Source: Taeniopygia guttata (taxonomy: Eukaryota; Chordata; Aves; Passeriformes; Estrildidae). Taken from it: 64,000 nt of DNA. The position numbers and the translations under genes were made by a program. The notes under the pieces are model-generated. The model worked only from the letters and a program-made list of their open reading frames with translations. It searched no databases and was not told the origin of the DNA. How positions within the stretch are numbered: the first letter of the stretch is position 1; the number at the start of each line of letters is the position of its first letter. Location: positions 15,219,501-15,283,500 of the forward strand of contig NC_133030.1 in the NCBI RefSeq assembly GCF_048771995.1. Direction: 5' to 3'. Below are positions 39,757 through 53,140 of the stretch, piece after piece.

Positions 39757-40163
39757 TTTGCCTCAGAAAGAAAATAATAGGGAGATTCACTTGTATTGAT
39801 TCAAAGCTGCTTGTTTTAATATAGAAAGTAAGGCAAAATCTCCATAATGGTATAGTTTATACGGTCTCTCTTCAAAACTTTTCCCACTTGTATTTCTTAA
39901 ATGTTGATTTTTTGTTTGTGTGCATATGTTGAACACTTTAATACCAATAATCAAAAATGCAATCTGGTAACCTGAACCACATTACAGCTTCAATGCAGCT
40001 CTGCCTCATTCTGTGCTAAACCACAGTTCTTTGATAAAAAACATGATAAAGAGCTGCATTGTACAAAACACAGTACAGCCAGCTGCAAATATTCCAGGGC
40101 TATCCAGTAGTAAATAGCATAAGGTACAGAATGTGTGGAGGCTAATGCTCTCATTCATTCCTG

Positions 40164-40178
40164 GATATATATATATAT
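40164..40178. repeat. Short (TA)n microsatellite
   Basis: About seven TA units. Confidence 0.75.
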
Positions 40179-40447
40179 TTAAAGTAAGAATCAGATGAAG
40201 AAAACCATGTAAAATCTGCCTACCATCAGCTGAAAGCATGAAGAAAACTGAGTTTTTATCACTTATCTGCAAAATGAGAACACAGTGCAAATATAGATGT
40301 ATTTTCAGAGCTCTAAACTAGATTTAAGAGTGAATTAAGGCTCTAGATTCTTTTTCCTCTATGCTGCAAAATACTGGTGTTGGGGCTTGCTTTTTGGAAG
40401 TCAGGTCATACTGATTTTACCACATTGACTGAGAAAGAAGAAGGGTC

Positions 40448-40565
40448 ATAGAATCATAGAATATGCTGAGCTGGAAGGGACCCACCAGGATGTTTGAACC
40501 CAAGATGTGGCCCTGAACAGGACTCCCCAAAAATCACACCCTACGCCTGAGAGCCTTGTCCACTT
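40448..40565 (-). mobile_element. CR1 LINE 3' end fragment
   Basis: The sequence starts with catagaatcatagaat, the reverse complement of the CR1 terminal repeat, and continues gagctggaagggaccca, tggccctgaacaggac, ccccaaaaatcacaccc and cctgagagccttgtccac, all matching the avian CR1 tail read backwards. It is a 5'-truncated copy of about 118 bases inserted on the minus strand. Confidence 0.93.
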
Positions 40566-42355
40566 GTAGTGTCACTGAAACATGTTTTATAAAAATAAAT
40601 CTTCAGAAAATGTTTATGCACAAAGGAACTAGAAGGTGTGGACTGTCTCCTAGAGGCCTGTGTAATAAATGAGGTTGATGTACAGGACCTGTCTGCCCAG
40701 ATTTCTTCTTGGTGGATCTGGTGCAAATTCTCTTTCCAAGTAGGGAAAAAACAAAAAAAACAAAACAAAGAAGTAGCTTTGCAAGTGCACAGACATGCAC
40801 AAGTACAGCAAGAACAGGCTGTTTCTGAGCTCTAATATTGCTGAGCTACTCTGACACAAAAGAACTGTATGAAAGCTAAAACCAAATAATTTTAAGAGAA
40901 CAAGAATAATTGTGGGCTGGTTTGCAGTGGAACTGCTACAGTGAAATCTGACATTTTCCCATGGCTTGGAAGGATCTCCTGGTTTTAATCTAGAGTTATC
41001 ATCCATATCTTTCTCAACAGGAGAAAATTATTTTGATCTCCTGAGTGTAAACTTTTCTAGGGACCAGTAAGTACACAAGCCCAGCCTGGAACTTTTCCTT
41101 CTATTGACAGCCTGTTTTCACTCAACATGTCTTTGATACTAGTTCTACTTGCAAATGTGCTGATGTGGGAAGCTTTGCTGAAAAACAGATAAACAAATAT
41201 GATTGCATCAGCCTTGTTTTCTGGGGAAACCAGGATGACAAATTTATTTGCATATCTCTATATACAAAGAAAAGTGCTTTGGGTGACCCCTTCTTAAACC
41301 AAAATTGCTCAGTAGGTAGAATATCCTTTTCCAAAATGTTACCTGAGTCTAATATGATGGTTGTAGGAAAACTCTCTTGCCAGGAATATCCTGAAGTAGT
41401 GCCAGAGGCTTGCTGGCTTTGAGACATGTTGGGAGTTATTCATAACTCAGTGTGGGTACCTACGAGCACTGGAATGTGCAAAGTGATTTTTCGAAACCCA
41501 CACAGAATCTTCAGAGGATGGCCATATTTGATGTAGGCTTTTTCATGCTATAGAGACTGTGCATAAGAAATCACAGCATGCATAAATAGTGCCAAGACTT
41601 GAAATTCCAGCCTTTTCCCAAGGAGACAGCTCCCACAACGGGTTTTTGTTTTTTGTTTCTTTCTTTTTTCCCTTTCTTCTTTTTCATTTGTGGTCATGCT
41701 GTGGCCAGAAGACGAGTAGGAAGTACAATATTGTATTTTTGACATGGTGAAGATTATACTTGTGTTGCTGTAAATCTGAGTGAACATCTGTGATGTTTAA
41801 TTATGGTGATAGCACCAAAGCATTAAAAAGATCTTTCTGCACAGTCACAACTTGTCAGAAAGCAAGCAATTTCAGATTTGTTTAACTGGTTTCTGGTTTG
41901 TTCTTCTAGAGCTGATAAAAAAGTCTAGGCCTAAGACCAACTCTCCTGAGAAACAGCACATCTAAAATTCCATTACAGTTTATAACAACTGTGGTTGTTC
42001 CATGGAATTTTAGTGATGACTTTTTTTTCTGTAAAAACAGGAAGCTTTGTGAGTAGATGCAAATGTAGAAATTAACCTGTTTGAAATTACTTTTTGTTTT
42101 TAGTTTGTCACATTAATGTTTCTTAGGTCAACAGAGAGAACATACTTAAAAGAAAAATACTAAGTAATAGTGTGAATGGGATGCCAAAAACCTATGCAGA
42201 ATATTCAGAAACACTACAAGAGACTTTACTTGACTCTGTGTGACAAATTATGCAGCAGAATATAGGTGCCACACTCAATATGATTTTTATATATATATAT
42301 GTGTGTGTGTGTACTGTCATGATGCCTGATTAGGATCAGGAAAGGATTTCCCATA
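40566..42355. other. Intergenic, no gene recognised
   Basis: Noncoding DNA with an A/CAAA-rich tract at about 40745-40769 and a compound AT/GT microsatellite at the right end (42289-42312). The overlapping short frames on both strands at 40541-41427 have no recognised features. Confidence 0.5.
42289..42312. repeat. Compound (AT)6(GT)6 microsatellite
   Basis: AT units run directly into GT units just outside the interspersed repeat copy B. Such tracts often vary in length. Confidence 0.85.
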
Positions 42356-42796
42356 GTGGCTGAGGATGGGTAATGAGCCCATCTGCAAAGGGGATCCCCA
42401 TGGATGGAAGCCTCTCCCCATCTCCTGGCACCTCACACTGCAATATCTGTAGAATGAGAGCAACACCCTTCCATGGCTTCAGCAGCTCCCTGCACAGATA
42501 GCAGTTGTTTGGAAGAATGTCTTTTTGAGAAAATTGACTTTCCTTAGTCATTATCCAGAGGTATAATTTAGGGTTATGGATTCCACCTTGAAGATCAGGT
42601 GCCTCCAAACTGGTTGCTGCAATGGAATTTCACATGTCCAACTCTTCAGTGGGTCTTTCCAGTGATTGCATTGTTTGATTTTTGTTTATTACAATATTCT
42701 TGTATTATATTTTACACTTATTCTATTATATTTTATTTTTATTACAATATTCTTGTATTTTCAGTACTGGCTACTGAAAAATGGCGGTTGTTAAGG
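42356..42796 (-). repeat. Unidentified interspersed repeat, copy B
   Basis: Copy B is the inverted partner of 37018-37553. The main match is 42372-42698. The match resumes briefly at 42780-42795 (aatggcggttgttaa). Between them is an AT-rich stretch with two similar ttacaatattcttgtatt units (42690-42760) that replaces about 190 bases found in copy A. The two copies lie about 5 kb apart in opposite orientations. The order of insertion cannot be told from the sequence. Confidence 0.75.
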
Positions 42797-45700
42797 ATGA
42801 AGGTCTCTGATGTGCCATGGGTATGGTATAAAGACTGAAATGCAAAGATGAGAGAGTGTGCTGTCAAATATTCCTGCTATGGAGTCTTGGACTACTAGTC
42901 AGAGAAATATCTATTAAAAAAAAATTAAAATCTGCAGGCTTTTTTTCTGTTTCTCTAGAAATATTTGAGTAGTGAAATGGATTCTGAGAAGCTGCACTTC
43001 TGAGTTCCTTTTGATTCTAATTTCCTGAAGATGATTGTTACCGCACACTTCTCCTAAGTCTCAGGGCAGCAGATCTCTGAATGCATTTCTTTCCATGGTG
43101 ATAAAATAAACTCTTAACAAAAGCCTGAGTTTTTAGAGGACCTTTAAGACACAGAATGCTTCCAGCCACTGATAATATTAAATAAATTAAGAATTTGTCT
43201 GCTCTTCTCACCACAGAGATACATCCCATATGTTTGTTGTGCTTATTGTCAGTAGAGAGAGAGGTCAAACAGCGATTCCTTCCTGTGCTGTTTTGTCTCA
43301 ATGTGCAGGAGATATGTCAAGGAAATTTGGGTCCTGCATTCCAGAAGTGAGGAAGTTGTCTGCTCTGTGACCAGGGAAAGGGCTGCTTGCTTGGTTTTTT
43401 CTTCTGTTTGTGGAAGGTCCATTGAAGCTGCCTCTGTACTAGGAAATAAATAAACAGTATTTTGTCAGACTTTTCAGATCACACAGAAAATGTGAAGTTT
43501 ACAGGAGATCATTGAGATAAATAAGTTATTTTCTGCAATAGCTTGTTTTCTGTGGTTGATTCTATGTCTCTAGACATGATAGAACAATTTGAGCTGGCCT
43601 TGATTAGAGGTTAAACACAGATGGTTATTCCCTTACTTGCCTTGGGGCAGATGTATATTTTCATGCTGTAATTTTTTTTGTTTGAAGTACCAGGTATAAA
43701 CCAACAAGTGATGTGAGGAAAGATTCCTCTGCCTTTTCCTTTTTTTTTTTTTTGCACCTGAGAGAATATGGTCCTGATTTACAGAAATTCCCTAACGTGT
43801 GACCTTTTTGATGCTTCTCCCCTTTAACCAGGGTGGGTTTCACACCCAGGCCTTGGCCCTTTTCTGTGCAATGGCTCCAACTCTACCAGGTTGCCCTGGC
43901 AGAGCTGGGGTATGCACAGTCCAGGGCATGAGTGCAAAAAGAGCTTTCTTGCTCTAATGGCTGTGAAAAGCAAGCACAAGTGGAACACACTCTGCAGATC
44001 GATTCTGAATTGCTGAGTGAATGCTTTCAAAAAGTGTTTTCTTTGTTGCCAGTTTCCTATGCCGTGGCTTCCAACCCTCAGGCTTGAAAGGCACAGGCAT
44101 TATTTCAAAACCTTTAGGGTTCTCGAAATCAATAAATAGGAAAGATTCTTTGCTTTGTTTTCAAGCAGCAGAAAGGAACAAAAGCCACTCCATCTGGATG
44201 CAGATGGGGAGAGAGAGCATAGAGGGGTTTTACTCTGTGTAAGCTCCAGTACATAGAGCATCTTCTGGTGAGAAGAGGGGATATTAGAGGGGAGAATGGA
44301 AAAACAGCTGTATTTGGCCAGGGATCTCTAGAAGCATCAAACAAAATAGCCTGAGACTGAAGGATGTTCTCATCCTTCAGCAGAATTTGGGGTTCAATGG
44401 AAAGGTGTTGGTTTTCCCTTCTCTTTCTTGGGCTGCCCTTCATGGAAAAAATCCTAGTTTCAAAACATACACTCCAAAACTCCTACTGAGCAGGGTGATT
44501 TGGGAACCCCTTCTGTAGGTTGTGAGGTCTCTGGTCAAAGAACACAACTGGGCTGTATTTCTGGCTCCATATCTCAGTGAATCAAAGCAGCAGAGAGAAA
44601 ATTGCTCTGCATCCGGGCAGGGAAGGACCTGGCCTGTAGGAGAAGAAGTCTTGCTGATACCTTCACAATGCATGGGATGCCCCAGTGCTGGGCAAATCCA
44701 GAGACCTGGTGTGGAGGAGGTCAGAGTGAAATCCAGAGGGGTTCTTTGTGCTGTGTGTGTGATGGAAGGTGGTTTTTGGGCTGGAAGCCCTTCCCTACAT
44801 GGTGGGAATGAGATGCTCTTGGAAGGAGGACTCACTTATGTGGGAATCACTTTAAAGAGAGAGAAGTGCAGGAAAATGAGTGTCTCCAGTGAGACAGCAT
44901 CTGTCAAGGAGGAAGGGGGACGATACAGAGTCATGAGAAGAGAGGAAGGTGGACACAAGAAACAACAGAGAAAGGAAAAAAAATTGTAATGGGACAAATT
45001 AAATAAATCTCAAAATGTAAATATGCATTTTTCCAATCAGATGGAGCAGTCAGATTAATTCCTATCTCCCAAGTTACCAGGATAATCTCTTTATTCTATT
45101 ACATCCCATCCACTAGTCGAGCTGGCATGAGTTATATGCCTTAGAAAATGGGCATGTGTGGTAAGCAGAGCTGACCTGTAAAATAAGAGCTTTCTCAAAT
45201 GGGATATGAGGAAATTATTTGGCTCCACAGGCAAACTTGCAGTCTCCTTTAATGAAAGTTTTGTTTTAGACTTTCCAAAAGAGATAGAGGGAGGCCTTGC
45301 AGCAATTGCATAATTTTAAATATTAAGGGTGTAAATTTCATAAAGCCTCAAACCATGCACAGGGCTTAATTTTTCCATATTTTCAAGATGGCTTGTACAT
45401 TGGCTAATGAAGTTCAACTTCGCTTCTGATGTTTTAAAGTTGAGTTTACTTTCTAGTACCTCTTTCATGTCCTACCAGTTAGTTTCCAGGGTTACAAGCA
45501 GGGGCCACAGTAGAGAAATGGTTTCATCCTGTTATAGCTGCTTCTTTGAACCTTTGCCACTTTATGGATGTCCTTGTTTCCTTGTAATGATTTTTCAGTA
45601 TTTAGAAAGGAAGGAACATACAGTTAGCCTCTGCTAATTTTATTAAAGGTAGTTCTCAAAATGAAGGATGTTGTGGGACTAACACTTGTGTCAAGGAACT

Positions 45701-48700
45701 TATTCTCAGATCTGAGCATTGGCCCAGGACTGCAACTGCAGTAAGAGCTGCTTGCATGACACTTGCTGGGGCAAATGAATGGTATGTTATTTCAGTGTAT
45801 TTTCTTTGAGAATTGCCAGAAGCAGAGATAATTCAGAGAAGAGTCTTTGTTTCTGTGACTCCACTGTGGTAGGAAACCACCCTGAAGACAAAGTGCCGTA
45901 AACAGAACACCAAAAAAAAAAAAAGTTTTTCCCATTTTAGTGAGTCTAAGTGTTCTTACTGACACAAAAATAAAGTCTCTATTTTGGCTTGTGTCATCTT
46001 GAACTGTTTGATAATTCAGTAACTAGTAACAATTGTGTGTGTTATATGTACACACATTCAACAGGATCCTCAAATAAATTACTTGCATAATTGTGCAAAA
46101 TGGAAATGAATAATTTGTTGTCAAGTAGGTCTTTGCAAACAGTAATTTACCCAAGAAACTCTCAAGGACAGCAGGGAAACAGGAAGGAAAGAAGAGAGAG
46201 AAAAATTTAACAGCAGAGGAAACAGACTAGCTGGAGGAAGTGAAGCTTCAAGAACGCTGAACACTCAGGAACAATCAGGATGGGTTGGCCATGAGAATGT
46301 TCAGGTTGAAAATCAGGAACTACACCATCAAAGCAGTGGGAGATTAGAACTGACTGCCACGAGCCCTGTGGACCAAAGGTGCAGTTTCCAAGGTAGAGAT
46401 TTAGCCTCTTCTGGAAGCCTATGAGGACAGGGTCTGATGGTCCAGGTATTACTCTCATATTCTGTGTCTCTGCAGGAGGTTTGTACATATAATTATCATG
46501 TGTCTAGCTTGGAACTAAACAGAAAATGACCATATTATACTTATTTTCCCATGTTAAACTGCAAACATGAATATGAACAGTAGACAGGTTAGAGTTAGAC
46601 TGAATGTTGCACAAAAAACCCCCTCAAAATAGTAATTTATTTCCAAAAATATGTGATTAATAATAAATGTCATAGCAATCATTATGGGGCTACAGCTCAT
46701 CTTGCATTCAGAAAGTTAAACCTCCTTTACTAAGATTTCTGGGTTTTTGTCATTAGCAGTTGCTATTTTATATGCAGTCACATAGTAACTCTAGACAGTA
46801 AGTGGTAGTAGTCAAGCAGATTTAATTAGGTTTTTTTTAAGAACTTTTCATGTGAGACCCAGTCCTCACCTCTTGTGGGAACTGACAGAGGTACATGGGC
46901 AGAATCTTTATTAAGGTTGTTATAGTTCAGCCTGAAAAGTTGGTGACATTCCATTTTGAGTCTGTGTAGATCCAAACATAAAAATTATACTGATTTTTTA
47001 AAAATAATGGACAAGTTTGTGCACAAGCCAATTGCTTCCTAAATCCATCTGCTCAAACCAGTATGTTATGCACTGTAAATCAGGAAACTCATGAAAAATG
47101 AAAAGTGGTGTTATCATATTAAAGAATTTTGCTCTCTTTGTCCATACATACATAATGCCAGTTCCCATAATCTGCCAGACTTTTCCCTGTACTTTCAGAA
47201 GCCTGAAGGCTAGATGGAAGTGAATGCTATGGGCATTATGGTCTTGCATATATGGTGTATCCATTTTCATATCCTGGATGTCTGACCATAGCCTCTGGGC
47301 ATCTGTAACAGAGGAGCAGGTCCTACCAACTCATGCATTTGTTACTTGTGTCTGCAGCTGCACTTTATATTGGTTTGGAGAACTTCTGCTGTTAAACCTG
47401 CTCTAAGAACTATTTTGAGTAAGTCCCCCTGAATGGCCAATTCTGTTCTGGCCATTAGGTTTCACAGGTACAGCTCCTCATTAGATCCCAACTATTCTTC
47501 CCTGAGAATGCCATGTTTCCATTTTCATTCTTTTTTTTTCACTCCTGTTTCTCTAATAATCAGTGCCTCCGTGGGCACCTAAAAGCTTACACAAGTTAAA
47601 TCACTCAGAACAATGTCTCAGTATTAGGTTTCTATCATGAGAATCTGAGGTGCCCTGCAGAAAAATAATAAAATGTTTTTATAGAGACAGGATTGGAGGG
47701 TAAGGGCCAAGGGAACGGTATAGAGAATATGTATCCTACTTTGTCAGTCTTCTGCAAAATGGTACCTTGCTTTTCATCCTAAACTCAGTGTTTCTATTGT
47801 TGGGAGGAAAAAAAGTAATAGAAAGGAAAACTTAGTTTTTCTACCAAATGTACTAGTTTCAGTTTCTGGAATTTTGACTTTTTGCTCAGTGTTTCATTTT
47901 ACCCACATGAATCAATGTCAATCAGATTTCAAGAGGAGAAATTTTTCTCTAAGTTTTGGGGGAAAATCTTGATGGTGTTAACAGGAGCTAACCAAAGAAG
48001 CCGAGAAGTTTTTTTGGGGTGGTTTTGGGGGTTTTTTAGTGATGTGGTTTTCTTTCCCATCTTGAAAGTCCTGTTTGCTTACTTTCTTCTCCTGTACCTT
48101 GTTGCTGAAATAGTTCTTTTTCTTCTTAGTAAAATGTTTTCCTCCAAAGCCTAATGAAGCTCAGTTATTGATAATGTCCCTACTGTACACATAGCAAAAT
48201 GCTCTCTTGGATCATGGCTGGTTGAAATTTTCATAAAGAGTTTTGTCCCCAGAAGTCTGTTTCTTGAGCCCTTGGGTTCAATAAATAATAATATTTAAAT
48301 TTGGGTATAAAATAATATTTAAACAACAATTGTGGGGAACGGGATGATGTTGGTGTGAAGTTTAATGTTGTTTTTAATTTGTGGGATATTTTTAAAGTAT
48401 TTTCTTCTCAACAGTAGCATTTCTAAACAAATGCATTTCTATGTGGAGACCTGAGGCTATTTCCACTGGCTGGCTTGCTTTATCTAGTTTGCAGTGCTGT
48501 TCTCCTGCATGGAAGCAGTCTATGGTATTTCCATTTGCAAAGGCTGAAGATCCAGTCCCCTTGGCTGGCTGTGCAGAGGAGTAATTTTCTGCTCCTGGAC
48601 TTCATCAATGGTGGTGCTGCTTGGTGTGTGCTGCCCCAGACATTTTGATTCCTCTTAAAAAGACTTTCTGACAGTCCCTGCTTAGTGTCCTGTCACATTC

Positions 48701-50935
48701 TTAACCAGGATACTGCAAAAGATGAGGCTCAAGACATTATTTCTCTATCCTTGTAGAAAATTGTTCTGTCTGTGTGACTAACCTACCTACCTGATTTTCC
48801 TACAAGGCTGTGGGGGCTTGGGAAACTCATGAAAAATCCCAAGTGAATAGGCTCATTGGGTAAGGATGAAAGATGAAAGGTTGTTGTGCTGAAAGAATCC
48901 CAGGGCAACACCAGACATTTTGTGTGCGAGTTGGAGCAGTTGCATGTGACATGATCTATCCACAGAAGAGGCAGGGTTTGCATTGAAGAACTTTGCTTCC
49001 AAAGGCAGAAAAAGCCAAAGGAAATATTCTGCTCTTCCCATTTTACTGAAAAGTGCAAGTGAGATATGAGATGTTCAGCTCAGAAATGCCCAGGAAGCAC
49101 ATGGTAAAGTAGGAGACAGAGGTCGAAGCCTTTGTGTCCCAGTCAGCCTTCTAAAGAAGGACCAGCTTTTTAGAGGCACATGTCCTGAATACTCTGTTAT
49201 TAATAGTGATTTACATAACAGCTTGTAGCCCCATTTCAATATTACAGAATAGGACTCGCTCTTTTTTTTTTTTTTTTGTGAAAATGACCTGGATTCCTAT
49301 AAGCAGTAATAAAATACTGTTGCAGAGAGGGGCTGTGAAGAGGGAGGGGGAGGGAGTATGAAACTAAAAATAAGAAATATGTACAGTACATAATTCTAAC
49401 AATGTTATCTGAAAGACAGTAAAAATAGACTCAATTAGATATTGTCAGAGCTTTTTTCTCCATGCAGCTGCCTAGCCAAATATGACAATTTTTCAACAAT
49501 ATAAAAGTTCTAACACAATGCATGATACATTGTACTGGATTCATTAACACTTTGCTACCTTAAACATCATTGTAAAGAAGGAAAATAATGTAAGAGAAGC
49601 TTGTCATTTTTTGCTGTTGTTCCTTTTGTTTCTGTGACATGTTTGGAATTGCATGCCTGTGAGAGTTTTGTGATCTAAATTTAATGATCCTAAAAGGGAT
49701 TTAGTAAGATATTGTTCTTTTCTCCTGCAGACATCCCTAGGCTGAGTGCTACATGAAAAGTGAGACTCAATTATACAAAAAAATTTAATTTATCTTTAAA
49801 AATGAAAAGCCTTTTCATGCAGTATTTCCACAGGGATGTAGCCTTAGTTTAGTAGAGCTTTACAAGCTCTGCTCTGCAACAACTTAATTCCTATAGAAAG
49901 AAAGTTTGCATGCAGTGCATAGAATATCTGTGTGCACAAATGTGCCCCCCTTTCTGTGAATAAAGACATTATGCTGACAGTTGATATATTTGGCTTTGAT
50001 TTGGCAATGGAATTTGCAGATCTCTGCCCTCATTCAAAGTTGTAAATTCACAAAATTACTGGAGCAGACAGCTGGTCACAGTGCAGATATCAAAACCTTT
50101 AAACCCAGACTGAAACTTTTGGTCCAGTTCTAACCCAAGTTTTAGCTACCATTCTCTTCCAAGTATTACATTTCAGATAGGTAGAAATTTGTAAAATTAT
50201 TTGGGTTAATTTGGAGTCAAAAGCAGGAATACCATGTTGAACATATGCAGTAAAACAATCATTGTCTTGGGCATGCTATTGGACTTTAAGATTATTTTTT
50301 GTGGATATAATGTGCTCTGTCATTTCCCTGTGGCTTGACCATCAGAGAAAGAAAACTCCCAGGATTTAAGAAGAATCTGATGCAATTTTGAGAGGAAATA
50401 AGGTTGATGACTGAGAAGATATCACTTATTGGGCAATATAATAAATTTATAAATCTCTTATTTCCTCTTTTGTTCCAGTTTAGTACAATTTGTATGTCTG
50501 GAAAATTACATGGAATAATGCATCCCAAGTTGAACAAAACTTAATCAGAGTTCTTTTACCTTGCTCTTTAACCCTTAGCCCTGGGCACCAGGAAAGCCAT
50601 TTATTCTGTGTGCTCAGAGTATTGAGCGAAGAGGATTGCTGTGATTACTTAATCAGGATATGGGAGGTGATAGCAGTAGTTTCTAGGAGGCTAGACTAGA
50701 AATCTCCTCACCCCCAACAGCTACATTTCATAGCTGTGTATCTCCCATTTTCCTGTTGCTAAACTGTTGAGTGTCAGATTTATGTGGAGTTTGCATTGCT
50801 ATAGATGGGTGTATGTTCTCCTTGCTAAAGTGAACTTGAGAAAACTGCTGCTTCTTTCTGACACTGCTCACCACCTCTCAAGGTGTTTAAAAGTCATGCA
50901 GAGTGGCACCTTGGACTTGGTTAATGGTGGAACCT
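42797..50935. other. Intergenic desert, no gene recognised
   Basis: This stretch includes the GC-richer segment 44440-45000, where a 155-codon frame on + (44522-44989) overlaps a 131-codon frame on -. Neither shows a known domain, and opposite-strand overlap of this kind is common in stop-poor GC-richer DNA. Homopolymers occur at about 43739-43754 (T) and 49260-49276 (T). No transposon was recognised. Confidence 0.5.
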
Positions 50936-51003
50936 TGCAGAGCTGAGTTAATGGTTGAACTCAATGATCTTAAAGGTCTTTTCCAAACGTAAAAAATTCT
51001 ATG
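50936..51003 (+). mobile_element. CR1 LINE 3' tail, short
   Basis: The pattern gagttaatggttgaactc, aatgatcttaaaggtctt, ttccaaac and attctatga is the extreme 3' end of CR1 in + orientation, diverged from the consensus. Only about 70 bases remain, which indicates an old, heavily 5'-truncated copy. Confidence 0.85.
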
Positions 51004-51461
51004 AAAACTGGGAAGGAGATATTGCAAGACAAAACCATTGAATTTACATACCTCTGGAATGTTCTTCACAGCAATTATGTAAAATTTCATCTTTATATGT
51101 GGCATATTATCCTGAATTAAACTGGATTTGATGTGGAAAGATACTTTACCAGTCAAACACTGAAGAGATAAAACCAGCTGAAGAGAGAGTGGTGTACACT
51201 GCTCACTATATGATTATTGTGAAAGAGCAGGACAATATTTATTAGGGAAGCATTGGACAGTGCAGGCAGTAAAAATTATGCTGGTACTTGGGAAACACCC
51301 TGTGCCAAGGCAGTGTTTTCATTCTTCATCTCGTTACTTCCTACATGAATAAAACACCAGTCTACACAAGGGAAAACAGTGGAATAGAAGGGGCAAAAAT
51401 CCAAAATCAAACTCAAAACCAAACAATAGAAAACCACCCCTAAACCAACTCCACTCACCTT

Positions 51462-51474
51462 CCCCCCCCCCCCC
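51462..51474. repeat. Poly(C) tract, 13 bases
   Basis: A run of 13 cytosines inside a C/A-rich stretch (about 51420-51480). Confidence 0.85.
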
Positions 51475-51551
51475 ACTCCCTTCTCCCCAAATTTGGCCTA
51501 AGCATCTACCTGAAAAACTAGAAACGGGCTGGCCAAACTATAAGTATTTCA

Positions 51552-51581
51552 GTCACCACCAATATCATGGTTGGTGGTGAC
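51552..51581. repeat. Perfect inverted repeat (11 bp arms, 8 bp loop)
   Basis: The arms gtcaccaccaa and ttggtggtgac are exact reverse complements separated by tatcatgg. The structure would form a stable hairpin in either strand. No function can be assigned. Confidence 0.85.
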
Positions 51582-53123
51582 ACACTCACTGTTCTAATAG
51601 CATATTACTCAGAAAACCAGATATTATAAAAAACATGTATTTCTGCATTGTAGAAAATACATGCCACATTCAGCATTCGTGCCTACAGATGTAAGAAAAC
51701 TAACTATCCCAGCCAAACACAGTATAGTGTGTGTCTGACTTTGGAAGAAGTCAGTTTATGCTATGTCATGGTGGAAAAACACAGGCAATCAAAGAGCAAA
51801 ATTGTTTTATTTTTTAAGATGTAGAGGGACCCTTTAAACTCAGTCATTTTCTGCATAAGCTTACTGAGTTCATTCTTTGTACCAATCCCCACTGTGTAAT
51901 GATTGCTTCAGTTCCAACTGAGATGAAATTAAGCCTCTGTCTTCCCCTGAAGCTTTGTTTTCACAAAGTCTGTAATTACAATTAAATTTAAACCATGTAC
52001 ATATGCATGTGTATCCCTGTGAAGCCTCCTCCCTGGCATTGCTGTATGGCCATAGCATGCACCTAGAACATGCTGATATCTGCTGAGGACCTTGGCTGAG
52101 ACAGCAGCCAGATTTTGGTTGTATTTTTGGTTATTATTTGCTACTACTGAAGTAGTCCAATGCTCTTTAGAGGGTAAAACAGCAACATGATTGAAGATAT
52201 GTGCTATTAAATTATGTAAAGTATGTGCTGCCATTTCTGATTGGGGAATATGCAGCTTACTAATCCTTTATTTAGGGATACAAGGCCTGATATCCAACAG
52301 AATTAATAACAGTTTGCCAATCAGCCTCCATAGTTGATTTATTTACCTTGTGAGTGTTCTGGTAAGATTCAATAGAATTCAATGGGTCTGTGCTGCATTA
52401 ATTCTGCTGATGTTCACTAAGGTGCTCTTTGCTGCTTTTCACAGCATTGCTGAGGACTTTTAAACTGTTGGATTTCTGTTCCAGGGAGGTTTGGGTTCAA
52501 ATAGTGAATGAGTCCCTCATCGTAGTTACAAAAGTGCCTGTTTGTAAGAGTTCTCCAAGTTCCTTCCAGATAAAAGATGCTAATAGATGTAAGATAATGT
52601 GTACATGCAAGAATGTCGTCATTAATAAATATTGAAGAAAAAAAAAAGCTCTCTGTGAACGATGTAAAATAACACCAATGAGTATTTAATCTGCTTTTTA
52701 AATTGAATTTTCAGCTTAAAGAGGGAAACTTTTCTTCTTGTTTGAAAAATTAAAATAGAAAAATGAATATTGAAATGTATTGGCTTGGGATTTTCAACGC
52801 AGTTTAAATAACTAATTAAGAAAAAGTTGCAGGGAGGAAAAACATTAAAATATGCAATAATTTATTTTTAATAAGTGTAAAACAGATTATTTTAATTACC
52901 ACATCTTTAAAAATATGGGGTAAATAAAATGCCTTAAATTGTCATTCATAGAGATTTGGAATTGAAGTGTAGAGATTAAAGCCTTTTATCAGTAGATGTA
53001 GACAAAAGACTTAATGAATAATGAACACAGAAATTAACTGAAATGACAGCTACATTTTTTTTTGTTTTGCTTGGTTTCCCATGTCCTCTGACATTTTTTC
53101 CCTTCTTTGGTTTTGCTTTTCAG
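51582..53123. other. Intergenic, no gene recognised
   Basis: AT-rich noncoding DNA. A palindromic homeodomain-like site (tgtaattaca) lies near 51970. No coding or repeat family signal was found. Confidence 0.5.
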
Positions 53124-53140
53124 AACAAGCTGTTAGCCAG
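53124..53140 (+). other. Microexon-like sequence (17 bp)
   Basis: The 17 bases aacaagctgttagccag are preceded by a long pyrimidine-rich tract ending ttttgcttttcag and followed by gtgagatg. Both splice sites fit the consensus well. No neighbouring coding exon is recognised, so if used it would belong to a noncoding or unannotated transcript. It may be a chance match. Confidence 0.25.

Noticed and set aside
44522..44989. 155-codon open frame on + overlapping a 131-codon frame on - (44440-44835)
   Set aside because: No recognisable domain, no plausible splice context, and low-complexity lysine/arginine-rich end. Overlapping open frames on both strands are expected in a stop-poor, GC-richer patch.
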